A stretch of 8,483 bases of DNA, taken from positions 1-8,483 of the forward strand of contig JALVEM010000370.1 of the NCBI GenBank assembly GCA_027030825.1, read 5' to 3'. This document shows, piece after piece, positions 1 to 5,525 of this stretch. The notes under the pieces are model-generated. The model was given only the letters and a program-made list of their open reading frames with translations, was not told where the DNA came from and searched no databases. The translations under genes and the position numbers were made by a program. The DNA comes from Thiohalobacter sp. GTDB taxonomy: Bacteria > Pseudomonadota > Gammaproteobacteria > Thiohalobacterales > Thiohalobacteraceae. How positions within the stretch are numbered: the stretch's first letter is position 1; the number at the start of each line of letters is the position of its first letter.

Positions 1-121
1 CCTGTCCGTCGTCCCTCGGCCACGTTGATTGCAGATGCCGTGCCAACCAGGTGTGGCGTGATCCAAGTGCCTGTTTCTCCATAGGATGCGTCAGATGGCG
101 GGTTTATTCCCCGATTCTGGA

Positions 122-137
122 CGTCGGGTAGCCGACG
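122..137. other. Perfect 6-bp hairpin downstream of the 168-aa gene
   Basis: CGTCGG (122-127) and CCGACG (132-137) pair perfectly around a GTAG loop. The hairpin lies about 45 nt past the stop codon of the minus-strand gene ending at 183, so it could help end that transcript. Neither strand has a run of T after it, so it is not a standard intrinsic terminator. The rest of 1-182 shows no gene that I can support. Confidence 0.25.
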
Positions 138-182
138 CGAAGTCGTGCCCGGCAAACGATTCGGTGCCGGAATTCCGACAAC

Positions 183-689
183 CTATCCGGTGGTGTCACC
201 GGGCCGATGTCGAAATGCCCGGCGCGGCCCGCGCAGCCGCGCTTCCACCAGCAGTGCCTCGAGGCCGGCGGGCGTGCGCGGCCTGTCCTCGAGCGGCAGG
301 CGTCGCAGCAGCTCGTGCCGCCGCAGGAGGGTGAAGTAGTCGCGAGGGTCGAGAAAGGGGGCCGCCGCCCGGAAACCTTCGTCCAGGAGGGGCATGGCGC
401 CGGCGAGTCGCACACTCATCAGCAGCTGCCCCTGAACCAGGTGCAGCAGGGCGAGTTCCTTCCCTTGTGCGGTGGCCAGCAGGGGCGCGAAATGCAGGCG
501 CTGCGGGCCTTCGGCCCAGAAGCCGAGGATCTGGTCGCGCAGACCGGCGTCCGTGCCGGCATGGTCGGGTTCGCGGTTTGCGAGGCGTCTGCGCGCCTCG
601 TCCGGCGCCAGGGGTACCGCATACCAGCCCGTCAGCGGCCAGGGCCAGTCGAGTTCGCCGAGCGCATCGACCGGATATATGGTTTCCAT
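183..689 (-). CDS. Hypothetical protein, 168 aa, divergent from hemB
   Basis: I do not recognise this protein. It is supported as a real gene by an ATG at 689 with GGAG five bases upstream, a TAG stop at 183-185, codon use with G or C at most third positions like the neighbouring genes, and divergent placement against hemB. The product is soluble-looking, with no signal peptide or convincing membrane segment. The N-terminal 25 residues are aromatic-rich (DWPWPLTGWY). A central amphipathic stretch (about residues 72-103, ELALLHLVQGQLLMSVRLAG) is followed by a DPRDYFTLLRRHELLRRLPLEDR segment split here as DPRDYFTLL and RRHELLRRLPLEDR, and the C-terminus is basic. This pattern fits a small, mainly helical cytosolic protein. 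Sharing a 74-bp divergent region with hemB does not by itself give it a role. The overlapping plus-strand frames look like shadows. Confidence 0.6.
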   Translation of the reverse strand: METIYPVDALGELDWPWPLTGWYAVPLAPDEARRRLANREPDHAGTDAGLRDQILGFWAEGPQRLHFAPLLATAQGKELALLHLVQGQLLMSVRLAGAMPLLDEGFRAAAPFLDPRDYFTLLRRHELLRRLPLEDRPRTPAGLEALLVEARLRGPRRAFRHRPGDTTG

Positions 690-700
690 GTCGACTCCGG

Positions 701-728
701 TTGCAAGGTCGTCCGCCTCGGGTACACT
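701..728 (+). promoter_or_regulatory. Putative sigma70 promoter for hemB-aroE
   Basis: TTGCAA (701-706) and TACACT (723-728) each match the sigma70 consensus at 4 of 6 positions, with a 16-bp spacer. They lie in the short gap between the divergent 168-aa gene and hemB. Transcription would start near 735, giving a leader of roughly 30 nt that carries the hemB Shine-Dalgarno sequence. The call rests on consensus and position only. Confidence 0.45.
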
Positions 729-751
729 GCCGGGAATCCAGGCGACGGGTC

Positions 752-757
752 AAGGAG
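752..757 (+). promoter_or_regulatory. Ribosome binding site that decides the hemB start
   Basis: AAGGAG at 752-757 precedes two adjacent ATG codons at 761 and 764. The spacing is 3 nt to the first and 6 nt to the second, which is near the optimum, so the second ATG is preferred. The difference is one methionine. Confidence 0.6.
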
Positions 758-763
758 ACGATG

Positions 764-1786
764 ATGGGCCATCCGGACACCACGCTCGGCCACTGGCCAC
801 GGGTGCGCATGCGGCGCATGCGCAGGGACGAATTCAGCCGCCGGCTGATGCGCGAGCATCGTCTGACGGCGGACGATCTGATCTGGCCGGTCTTCGTGCT
901 CGAAGGCGAGGGCCGTGTCGAGCCGGTGCCTTCGATGCCCGGCGTGGAACGCATGAGCATCGACCGGCTGGTGGCCGAGGCGCGGCGGCTGGCGGCGCTC
1001 GGCCTGCCGGCCGTGGCGCTGTTTCCGGTCACCCCGCCCGAGCGCAAGAGCGAGGACGCACGCGAGGCCTACAATCCGGAAGGACTGGCCCAGCGCGCGG
1101 TGCGCGCGATCAAGGAGGCGCTGCCGGAGCTGGGCGTGATCACGGACGTGGCGCTGGATCCCTTCACCACCCACGGCCAGGACGGGCTCATCGACGAGTC
1201 GGGTTATGTGCTCAACGACGAAACCGTGGACGTGCTGGTGCGCCAGGCGCTCTCGCACGCCGAGGCCGGTGCCGACGTGGTGGCGCCTTCGGACATGATG
1301 GACGGACGCATCGGCCGCATCCGCGACGCGCTCGAGGGCGCCGGCTACCGCAATGTGCGCATCCTGGCCTATTCCGCCAAGTACGCCTCCAGCTTCTACG
1401 GCCCCTTCCGGGATGCCGTGGGTTCGGCGGCCAACCTCGGCGGCGGCAACAAGTACAGCTACCAGATGGATCCGGCCAATACCGACGAGGCCCTGTGGGA
1501 AGTGGCCCTCGACCTCGAGGAAGGGGCCGACATGGTCATGGTCAAGCCGGGCATGCCCTATCTGGACGTGGTGCGGCGCGTCAAGGAGCGGTTCGCGGCG
1601 CCGACCTTCGCCTATCAGGTGAGCGGCGAGTACGCCATGCTCAAGGCCGCATGCCTGGAAGGCTGGCTGGACGAGCGCCCCGTGGTCATGGAGAGTCTGC
1701 TGGCCTTCAAGCGCGCCGGCGCCGACGGCATCCTCACCTATTTCGCGCCCCAGGTCCTGCAGTGGCTCGCCGAGGACGGCCGATGA
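764..1786 (+). CDS. hemB: Delta-aminolevulinic acid dehydratase (porphobilinogen synthase)
   Basis: The enzyme joins two 5-aminolevulinate molecules to make porphobilinogen, the first common tetrapyrrole step, in the cytosol as a homo-oligomer. The product is 340 aa from ATG 764 (341 from 761), normal for the family. Visible landmarks are the arginine-rich N-terminal arm and RRDEFSRRLM, the two Schiff-base lysines in SAKYASSFYGPFRDA (K206) and MVMVKPGMPYLD (K261), and an active-site loop ALDPFTTHGQDG. That loop lacks the three cysteines of zinc enzymes and carries D132 and D140, as in the magnesium-dependent Pseudomonas aeruginosa enzyme, so Mg dependence is inferred. The start was chosen from the AAGGAG spacing. 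The final codons overlap the aroE start (ATGA), indicating translational coupling. The open frame continues upstream to 467, but that part lies opposite the 168-aa gene and before the promoter, so I exclude it. Confidence 0.97.
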   Translation: MGHPDTTLGHWPRVRMRRMRRDEFSRRLMREHRLTADDLIWPVFVLEGEGRVEPVPSMPGVERMSIDRLVAEARRLAALGLPAVALFPVTPPERKSEDAREAYNPEGLAQRAVRAIKEALPELGVITDVALDPFTTHGQDGLIDESGYVLNDETVDVLVRQALSHAEAGADVVAPSDMMDGRIGRIRDALEGAGYRNVRILAYSAKYASSFYGPFRDAVGSAANLGGGNKYSYQMDPANTDEALWEVALDLEEGADMVMVKPGMPYLDVVRRVKERFAAPTFAYQVSGEYAMLKAACLEGWLDERPVVMESLLAFKRAGADGILTYFAPQVLQWLAEDGR

Positions 1787-2610
1787 CCGACCGCTATGCG
1801 GTGATGGGGCACCCCGTCGCGCACAGCCTCTCGCCCCGCATCCATGCCGCCTTTGCCCGCCAGACCGGGCAGGAGCTCGTCTACGAGGCCATCGACGTGC
1901 TGCCTGAAGACTTCGCCGAAGCGGTCGCGCGTTTTCGTGCCGAGGGCGGCCGGGGGCTCAACGTGACGGTACCGCACAAGGAGGCCGCCTTTGCGCTGGC
2001 GGAGCGCAGGCGTTCGCGTGCCGAGGAGGCGGGGGCGGCCAACACCCTCTGGTGGGAAGAGGGCGTGCTCGTTGCCGACAATACCGACGGCGTGGGGCTG
2101 GTGCGGGATCTGACCGGAAATCTCGGGTGGTCGATTCAGGGGCGGCGGGTATTGCTCGTCGGTGCGGGCGGTGCCGCCCAGGGTGTGGTGGGGCCGCTGC
2201 TTGAACAGCACCCGGCGGCGCTGCACATCGCCAACCGCACCGTCGAGCGGGCGGTGCGCCTGGCGGCCCGTTTTTCCGGCCGTGGCGTGCCGGTCAGCGC
2301 GGGCGGTTTGCCGGAGCTCGCCGATTTTCCGGCCTGGGATCTGGTGCTCAATGCCACGGCCGCCGGGCTCCGCAACGAGGCGCCGCCACTGCCGGATGCC
2401 GTGGTCGGGGCCCATACCCTGGCCTACGACATGATGTATCGGCTGGAGGAGTCGACGGCCTTCGTCCGCTGGGCGCGGGAACGCGGCGCGCAGGCAGTCG
2501 CCGATGGCCTGGGCATGCTGGTCGAACAGGCAGCGGAGGCCTTCAGGCTCTGGCGCGGGGTGCTCCCCGATACCGCACCGGTGTTGGCGTCTCTCAGGCC
2601 ACGGAAGTGA
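1783..2610 (+). CDS. aroE: Shikimate dehydrogenase (NADP+)
   Basis: This 275-aa cytosolic enzyme reduces 3-dehydroshikimate to shikimate with NADPH in the chorismate pathway. It has a two-domain AroE layout. The substrate-binding N-terminal half shows HSLSPRIH (S15, S17), NVTVPHKE with catalytic K66, AANTL (N87) and DNTDGVG with catalytic D102. The NADP-binding Rossmann half shows GAGGAAQG (127-134), ANRT (R152 expected to contact the NADP 2'-phosphate), NATAAGL, YDMMY and the final DGLGMLVEQAAEAF with Q249. Length and motifs match the E. coli-type enzyme. The ATG overlaps the hemB stop by 4 nt and no separate Shine-Dalgarno sequence is needed, so the two are almost certainly co-transcribed. 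The 3' end overlaps the convergent RRM gene by 17 nt. The frame is open far upstream inside hemB, but that is a shadow. Confidence 0.97.
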   Translation: MTDRYAVMGHPVAHSLSPRIHAAFARQTGQELVYEAIDVLPEDFAEAVARFRAEGGRGLNVTVPHKEAAFALAERRRSRAEEAGAANTLWWEEGVLVADNTDGVGLVRDLTGNLGWSIQGRRVLLVGAGGAAQGVVGPLLEQHPAALHIANRTVERAVRLAARFSGRGVPVSAGGLPELADFPAWDLVLNATAAGLRNEAPPLPDAVVGAHTLAYDMMYRLEESTAFVRWARERGAQAVADGLGMLVEQAAEAFRLWRGVLPDTAPVLASLRPRK

Positions 2611-2947
2611 GCGGTCGCCCCTGACGCCGGTCGCCCCGGCGGCGTTCGGGGCCCTGCCGGCACTCTTGCAATCGGCCGGGCGCACGCCGTTCGTTGTCCA
2701 CGCGCCTGGGCTGGAATTCACGCACCGTAAAATCCCTTCCTTCGATTCGGACGCGGCGCTTGCGCAGCAGCCGCAATGCCGCTTCGTTCGAAACCGGGTG
2801 GTATAGGGCGTAGCGGATCAGGCTGCCGTCGGCCTGGACGCGCTTGCACAGGCGCAGGCGCCAGGGTTCGGTGCGAGGGTGTGGCAGCGCGGCGCGCAGT
2901 TTGTCGGCCGTGATGTCTGCGGGTAGCCTGCCGATGTACAGGATCAT
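2594..2947 (-). CDS. Small RRM-type RNA-binding protein, 117 aa
   Basis: The N-terminus, MILYIGRLPADITADKL, is a typical RNP2 strand and first helix of an RNA recognition motif (about residues 1-76). An RNP1-like strand (SLIRYALYHPVS) follows, then a second helix (EAALRLLRKRR) and a final strand (RIEGRDFTVREFQ). RNP1 is atypical, without the usual [RK]G[FY] start. Residues 77-117 form an arginine-rich, probably disordered tail (NERRAP, GPERRRGDRR), as in small bacterial single-RRM proteins. Binding to RNA is inferred from the fold; no target is visible. I chose ATG 2947 because GAGGAG (2955-2960) lies 7 nt upstream and RNP2 starts at once; an in-frame ATG at 3019 would add 24 basic residues but has a poorer site. 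The stop lies inside the end of aroE on the opposite strand. The gene has its own promoter and a leader of about 113 nt. Confidence 0.85.
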   Translation of the reverse strand: MILYIGRLPADITADKLRAALPHPRTEPWRLRLCKRVQADGSLIRYALYHPVSNEAALRLLRKRRVRIEGRDFTVREFQPRRVDNERRAPGRLQECRQGPERRRGDRRQGRPLTSVA

Positions 2948-3061
2948 GGTTCTTCTCCTCGGACGCTTTGCGGTTTCTTGTTCGTCCCTGAGGGCTCCCT
3001 GGAGACGGGAGGCTTCCATGACCCCTGTGTCCGGACTTCGATTTTTTCAGCTTGCTTTATA
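2948..3061 (-). promoter_or_regulatory. Long 5' leader of the RRM gene with a 5'-terminal hairpin
   Basis: If transcription starts about 7 nt past the -10 box at 3068-3073, the leader is about 113 nt. Near its 5' end TGCTT and AAGCA arms (3053-3057 and 3061-3065, read on the plus strand) can form a short stem around TAT. This is followed on the transcript by a run of six A and then by the Shine-Dalgarno region at 2955-2960. Long structured leaders are common on cold-induced or self-regulated RNA-binding protein genes; regulation here is inference. Confidence 0.3.
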
Positions 3062-3067
3062 AGCAGG

Positions 3068-3096
3068 ATCTTATGCGCGTGTGCCCGTTGCGTCAA
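3068..3096 (-). promoter_or_regulatory. Putative sigma70 promoter for the RRM gene
   Basis: Read on the minus strand, TTGACG (3091-3096; 5 of 6 consensus bases) is separated by exactly 17 bp from TAAGAT (3068-3073; 4 of 6). It sits in the 164-bp gap just after the yrdA stop and points at the RRM gene. It is the best-matching full promoter in the window and suggests the RRM gene is transcribed on its own as well as by any read-through from yrdA. Confidence 0.6.
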
Positions 3097-3111
3097 GCGT
3101 TCGTGGCGTGA

Positions 3112-3651
3112 TCATGTGGAGCCACCGCTGTGGCGTTGCTGCAGGCGTACATAATGTGCTGGCGAGTAGTCGAGAAAACGGCGTTCCTGTTCGGTGAGTT
3201 CCCGCACCCGGCGGGCGGGCTGTCCGAGCCAGAGCCAGCCGCCTTCGAGATCCTTGCCTGGCGGAACCAGAGTCCCGGCGCCCACCATGGCACCGGAGCG
3301 CACGACGGCCCCGTCGAGGATGATGCTCCCCATGCCGATCAGACAATGGTCCTCGATGGTGCAGCCGTGCAGGGTGACCCGGTGGCCGACCGTGACCCGG
3401 TCGCCCACCACGACCGGGTGACCGCCGGGATCGAATTCGGAATCATGGGTGACATGAAGAATGGAGCCATCCTGAATGTTGGTGCCTTCTCCAATTCTTA
3501 TGTAGTGGATATCTCCGCGCAGCACGCACTGGGGCCAGATGGAGCTGTCGGGGCCAATCTCGACGTCGCCGATGACGACCGCAGTCTCGTCGATCCAGGC
3601 AGATTCGGCGATTTTCGGCGCTTTTCCCTCGAATTCTCGGATATTACGCAT
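3112..3651 (-). CDS. yrdA: Gamma-carbonic anhydrase family protein (YrdA type)
   Basis: This 179-aa left-handed beta-helix (hexapeptide repeat) protein spans the YrdA/CaiE/PaaY group. Hexapeptide turns run from about residue 10 to 130 (VVIGDVEIG, IRIGEGTNIQDGS, VVVGDRVTVGH, CLIGMGSIILDGAVV, AMVGAGTLVP), followed by a C-terminal helix. The expected metal ligands of a trimeric gamma-carbonic anhydrase are present: H66 in LHVTH, and H90 and H95 in VGHRVTLHGC. CO2 hydration is a family inference; many YrdA-like proteins have weak or unproven activity and the physiological substrate is uncertain. The start is well fixed by a perfect AAGGAGG (3658-3664) 6 nt before the ATG. The gene lies downstream of gorA in the same direction, with a 284-nt gap holding a 185-bp inverted-repeat element. 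I see no clear promoter immediately upstream. Confidence 0.93.
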   Translation of the reverse strand: MRNIREFEGKAPKIAESAWIDETAVVIGDVEIGPDSSIWPQCVLRGDIHYIRIGEGTNIQDGSILHVTHDSEFDPGGHPVVVGDRVTVGHRVTLHGCTIEDHCLIGMGSIILDGAVVRSGAMVGAGTLVPPGKDLEGGWLWLGQPARRVRELTEQERRFLDYSPAHYVRLQQRHSGGST

Positions 3652-3680
3652 TCTCTTCCTCCTTGAGACGAGCCGAAATG

Positions 3681-3865
3681 CATGCTTTGGGTGTGGCGCA
3701 TCCGGGTGAATCGACGCAGCCGAGCATCGCAGGGATCGGGCGGAGAAGCGAGCGGGTGTCTGAGCCCGTCAGGGCGAGTTCCGCGAGCGCGCCCGAGACC
3801 GAGAAGCGCAGGGTACCCGCTTGCGGGCAAGTCGTTGAACCCGCGTGCGCCACGCCCAAAGCGTG
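3681..3865. repeat. 185-bp element with 26-bp imperfect terminal inverted repeats
   Basis: The ends, 3681-3706 and 3840-3865, are reverse complements at 22 of 26 positions. The core GCTTTGGG-Y-GTGGCGCA is perfect except at one C/T site. Three of the four mismatches would be G-U pairs in a plus-strand RNA. Inside are further pairings: CGAC/GTCG (3712-3715 with 3831-3834), CGGGT/GCCCG (3753-3757 with 3764-3768), GGGCG/CGCCC (3772-3776 with 3790-3794) and CCCG-CTTG-CGGG (3816-3827, a CUUG tetraloop). It holds no convincing gene, although short frames cross it. It may be a non-autonomous mobile repeat, a structured RNA, or both, and on the minus strand it would also sit in any gorA-yrdA transcript. 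No clear target-site duplication was found at the ends. Confidence 0.6.
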
Positions 3866-3935
3866 GACTAACCGTTGGCAATCTATTGTCTGATGCGCTC
3901 ACGCGGCATGGCCGGCTCTGGGTCCGATGGAATGG

Positions 3936-5294
3936 CTACCGCATCGTGACCAGTTCCTCGGCTGAGGTCGGATGCAGGGCGATGGTGTCATCCAGATCCC
4001 GCTTGGTCGCGCCCATGCGCAGCGCCACAGCGAATCCCTGCAGCATCTCGTCCGCGCCCAGCCCGATGATGTGCACCCCGACCACCTTCTCCCTCGCGCC
4101 CACCGTGACCAGTTTCATGGCAGTCTGCCGCTTGCGCGGCGTGAGCGCGTGGTACATGGGTGTGAAGCGGCTGGTGTAGACCTTCACGGCATCGCCGTGT
4201 TTCGCCCGGGCTTCGGTCTCGGTCAGGCCGACGGTCCCGATCGGCGGATGGCTGAAGACCACGGTCGGAATCTGCGAATAGTCGAGCCGACGTTCCGGCT
4301 GGCCGCCGAACAGGCGGTCGGCCAGCCGGCGGGCGGCGGCGATCGCCACCGGCGTCAGCGCCGCCTTGCCGTTGACGTCGCCCACGGCGTAGATGCCGGG
4401 CACGCGGGTGTTCTCGAATTCGTCGGTGGGAATGTAGCCTTCGGCATCGGTCTCGATCCCGGCCGCCTCGAGATTCAGACCGTCGGTCAGCGGTACCCGG
4501 CCGGTGGCCCAGATCAGGCAGTCGAGGCCGTCGAGATGCTGACCGTTGTCGAGCGACAGGCACAGGGTGTCGTCGTCGCGTCGCGAGACCGCCGTGACCT
4601 GGGTGCCGGCCAGCAGGCTGATGCCGTCTTCCAGCATCTCTTCGGCCAGCACCTCGCGCAGCATGGGGTCGAAGCGCCGCAGCAGATGTTCGCCGCGCAA
4701 CACCAGGGTGACGTCGGAGCCGAGCGCATCGAGCACGCCGGCCAGTTCCACGGCGATGTAGCCGGCGCCGACGATGGCCACGCGGCGAGGTTGCTGCTCG
4801 AGCTCGAAGAACCCGTCGGAGGTGATGCCAAGTTCGGCACCCGGGACCTCGGGCACCTGGGGCCGGCCGCCGACGGCGATGCAGATGTGATCCGCGGTCA
4901 CGCGGCGGCCGTTCACATCCAGGGTCCGGGCATCGACGAACCGGGCCGTGCCCTCGATGAGATCGATGTCGGAATCGGCGAGGTAGTTGCGATACCAGCC
5001 GTTGATGCCGGCCACATAGGCATCCCTTGCCGCCTTCAGGCGAGCCCAGTCGAAACCGCGGCGCTCGATATCGAAGCCGTAGCCGGCGGCGTCCTCGATC
5101 GCATGCCCCAGATTGGCCGCGAACCACATCACCTTCTTGGGCACGCAGCCGAGATTCACGCAGGTACCACCCAGGCGACCCTTCTCGATCACCGCGCAGC
5201 GCCTGCCGTAGGCCGCGGCCCGCTCGGCGACCGACAGCCCGCCGCTGCCCGCCCCGATGGCGATGAGGTCGTAGTGAGGATTCTCGTTGTTCAT
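3936..5294 (-). CDS. gorA: Glutathione-disulfide reductase
   Basis: This 452-aa FAD flavoenzyme uses NADPH to reduce oxidised glutathione in the cytosol. In order it shows the FAD-binding GAGSGG (14-19), the redox-active disulfide GGTCVNLGCVPKK (C45, C50), the NADPH-binding GAGYIAVELAG (176-186) with the arginines of LRGEHLLRRFD (R200, R206, R207) expected to select NADPH over NADH, ATGRVP (263-268), the second FAD motif GDVNGKAALTPVA (305-317) and the C-terminal HPTSAEE with catalytic H441 and E446. These match E. coli Gor (450 aa), and GCVPKK separates it from most dihydrolipoamide dehydrogenases. The ATG is the only sensible start, but it has no Shine-Dalgarno sequence; the 16 nt before it are pyrimidine-rich. 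The leader contains heptamer repeats. It diverges from prlC; in E. coli gor and prlC are also near neighbours. Confidence 0.95.
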   Translation of the reverse strand: MNNENPHYDLIAIGAGSGGLSVAERAAAYGRRCAVIEKGRLGGTCVNLGCVPKKVMWFAANLGHAIEDAAGYGFDIERRGFDWARLKAARDAYVAGINGWYRNYLADSDIDLIEGTARFVDARTLDVNGRRVTADHICIAVGGRPQVPEVPGAELGITSDGFFELEQQPRRVAIVGAGYIAVELAGVLDALGSDVTLVLRGEHLLRRFDPMLREVLAEEMLEDGISLLAGTQVTAVSRRDDDTLCLSLDNGQHLDGLDCLIWATGRVPLTDGLNLEAAGIETDAEGYIPTDEFENTRVPGIYAVGDVNGKAALTPVAIAAARRLADRLFGGQPERRLDYSQIPTVVFSHPPIGTVGLTETEARAKHGDAVKVYTSRFTPMYHALTPRKRQTAMKLVTVGAREKVVGVHIIGLGADEMLQGFAVALRMGATKRDLDDTIALHPTSAEELVTMR

Positions 5295-5303
5295 GGGGAG
5301 GGG

Positions 5304-5349
5304 AGAATACCGAAGGCGGGAGGGAGAATACAGAATACAGACAGAATAC
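5304..5349. repeat. AGAATAC heptamer repeats in the gorA leader
   Basis: Four exact AGAATAC copies lie at 5304-5310, 5325-5331, 5332-5338 and 5343-5349; the two middle copies are in direct tandem. On the minus strand each reads GTATTCT, containing a weak -10-like TATTCT, so some copies could serve as gorA promoter elements, but no matching -35 box stands out. This is the first of three adjacent heptamer arrays. Confidence 0.6.
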
Positions 5350-5350
5350 G

Positions 5351-5370
5351 GAATTCAGAATTCAGAATTC
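5351..5370. repeat. GAATTCA heptamer array (2.9 copies)
   Basis: GAATTCA at 5351-5357 and 5358-5364 is followed by GAATTC at 5365-5370. The unit is related to the neighbouring AGAATAC heptamer by small changes. Each copy contains the GAATTC palindrome. Confidence 0.7.
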
Positions 5371-5380
5371 GGAAGCTGGA

Positions 5381-5410
5381 AGTGAGGAGTGAGGAGTGAG
5401 GAGTGAGGAG
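5381..5410. repeat. AGTGAGG heptamer array (4 copies)
   Basis: Four perfect tandem copies run at 5381-5387, 5388-5394, 5395-5401 and 5402-5408, ending in AG. Read on the minus strand they give repeated CTCCT, which resembles the anti-Shine-Dalgarno sequence, and they would lie in a long gorA leader if transcription starts beyond them. Copy number could vary by slippage. Confidence 0.8.
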
Positions 5411-5412
5411 GG

Positions 5413-5493
5413 TAGCCACGGAAACCACTGAAAGCACGGAAATCTCTTTCCTACCTGACAGACCTTCCGTGTTTTCCGTGCTTTCCGTGGCTA
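5413..5493. repeat. Inverted pair of CACGGAAA nonamer arrays
   Basis: The left arm (5413-5442) is three 9-bp units, CCACGGAAA, CCACTGAAA and GCACGGAAA. The right arm (5464-5493) is three reverse-complement units, CTTCCGTGT, TTTCCGTGC and TTTCCGTGG. The arms match at 26 of 30 positions around a 21-nt loop, so they can form a long hairpin or cruciform. The right arm ends exactly at the prlC -10 box and occupies the place where its -35 box should be. Related nonamers recur at 8012-8029. Confidence 0.75.
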
Positions 5494-5499
5494 TATAAT
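5471..5499 (+). promoter_or_regulatory. Putative prlC promoter with perfect -10 box
   Basis: TATAAT at 5494-5499 is a perfect -10 element. Seventeen bases upstream the -35 position (5471-5476, GTTTTC) is poor and falls within the nonamer repeat arm. Transcription would start near 5506, leaving a leader of about 20 nt with AGGAG at 5515-5519. Weak -35 contact suggests help from another factor or from the repeat DNA; this is inference. Confidence 0.5.
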
Positions 5500-5525
5500 G
5501 GCGCATCGCCAATCAGGAGACCTGC

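Noticed and set aside
187..202. CCGGTG-GTGT-CACCGG hairpin as a terminator
   Set aside because: It lies within the last codons of the 168-aa gene and has no T tract on either side.
724..753. Minus-strand promoter (TTGACC, 18 bp, CAGTGT) for the 168-aa gene
   Set aside because: The -10 box matches the consensus at only 2 of 6 positions and the -35 box overlaps the hemB ribosome site.
467..763. In-frame upstream extension of hemB to 439 aa
   Set aside because: It lies opposite the 168-aa gene and upstream of the promoter at 701-728, the extension has no HemB homology by eye, and AAGGAG at 752-757 marks the true start.
472..1782. Open frame continuous with aroE giving a 712-aa protein
   Set aside because: The upstream part is hemB read in another frame (alanine-, arginine- and glycine-rich shadow); AroE starts at the ATGA overlap with a complete N-terminus.
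3644..3902. Short overlapping frames across the 185-bp element as possible small proteins
   Set aside because: They end or start inside the inverted repeats, have no ribosome site of quality, and appear in several frames at once, as expected of repeat DNA.
3972..5399. 475-aa open frame on the plus strand opposite gorA
   Set aside because: It is a GC-bias shadow of a well-conserved gorA, with no recognisable motifs.
5381..5493. CRISPR-like array
   Set aside because: The units are 7 or 9 bp in direct tandem without unique spacers, and no cas gene is present.
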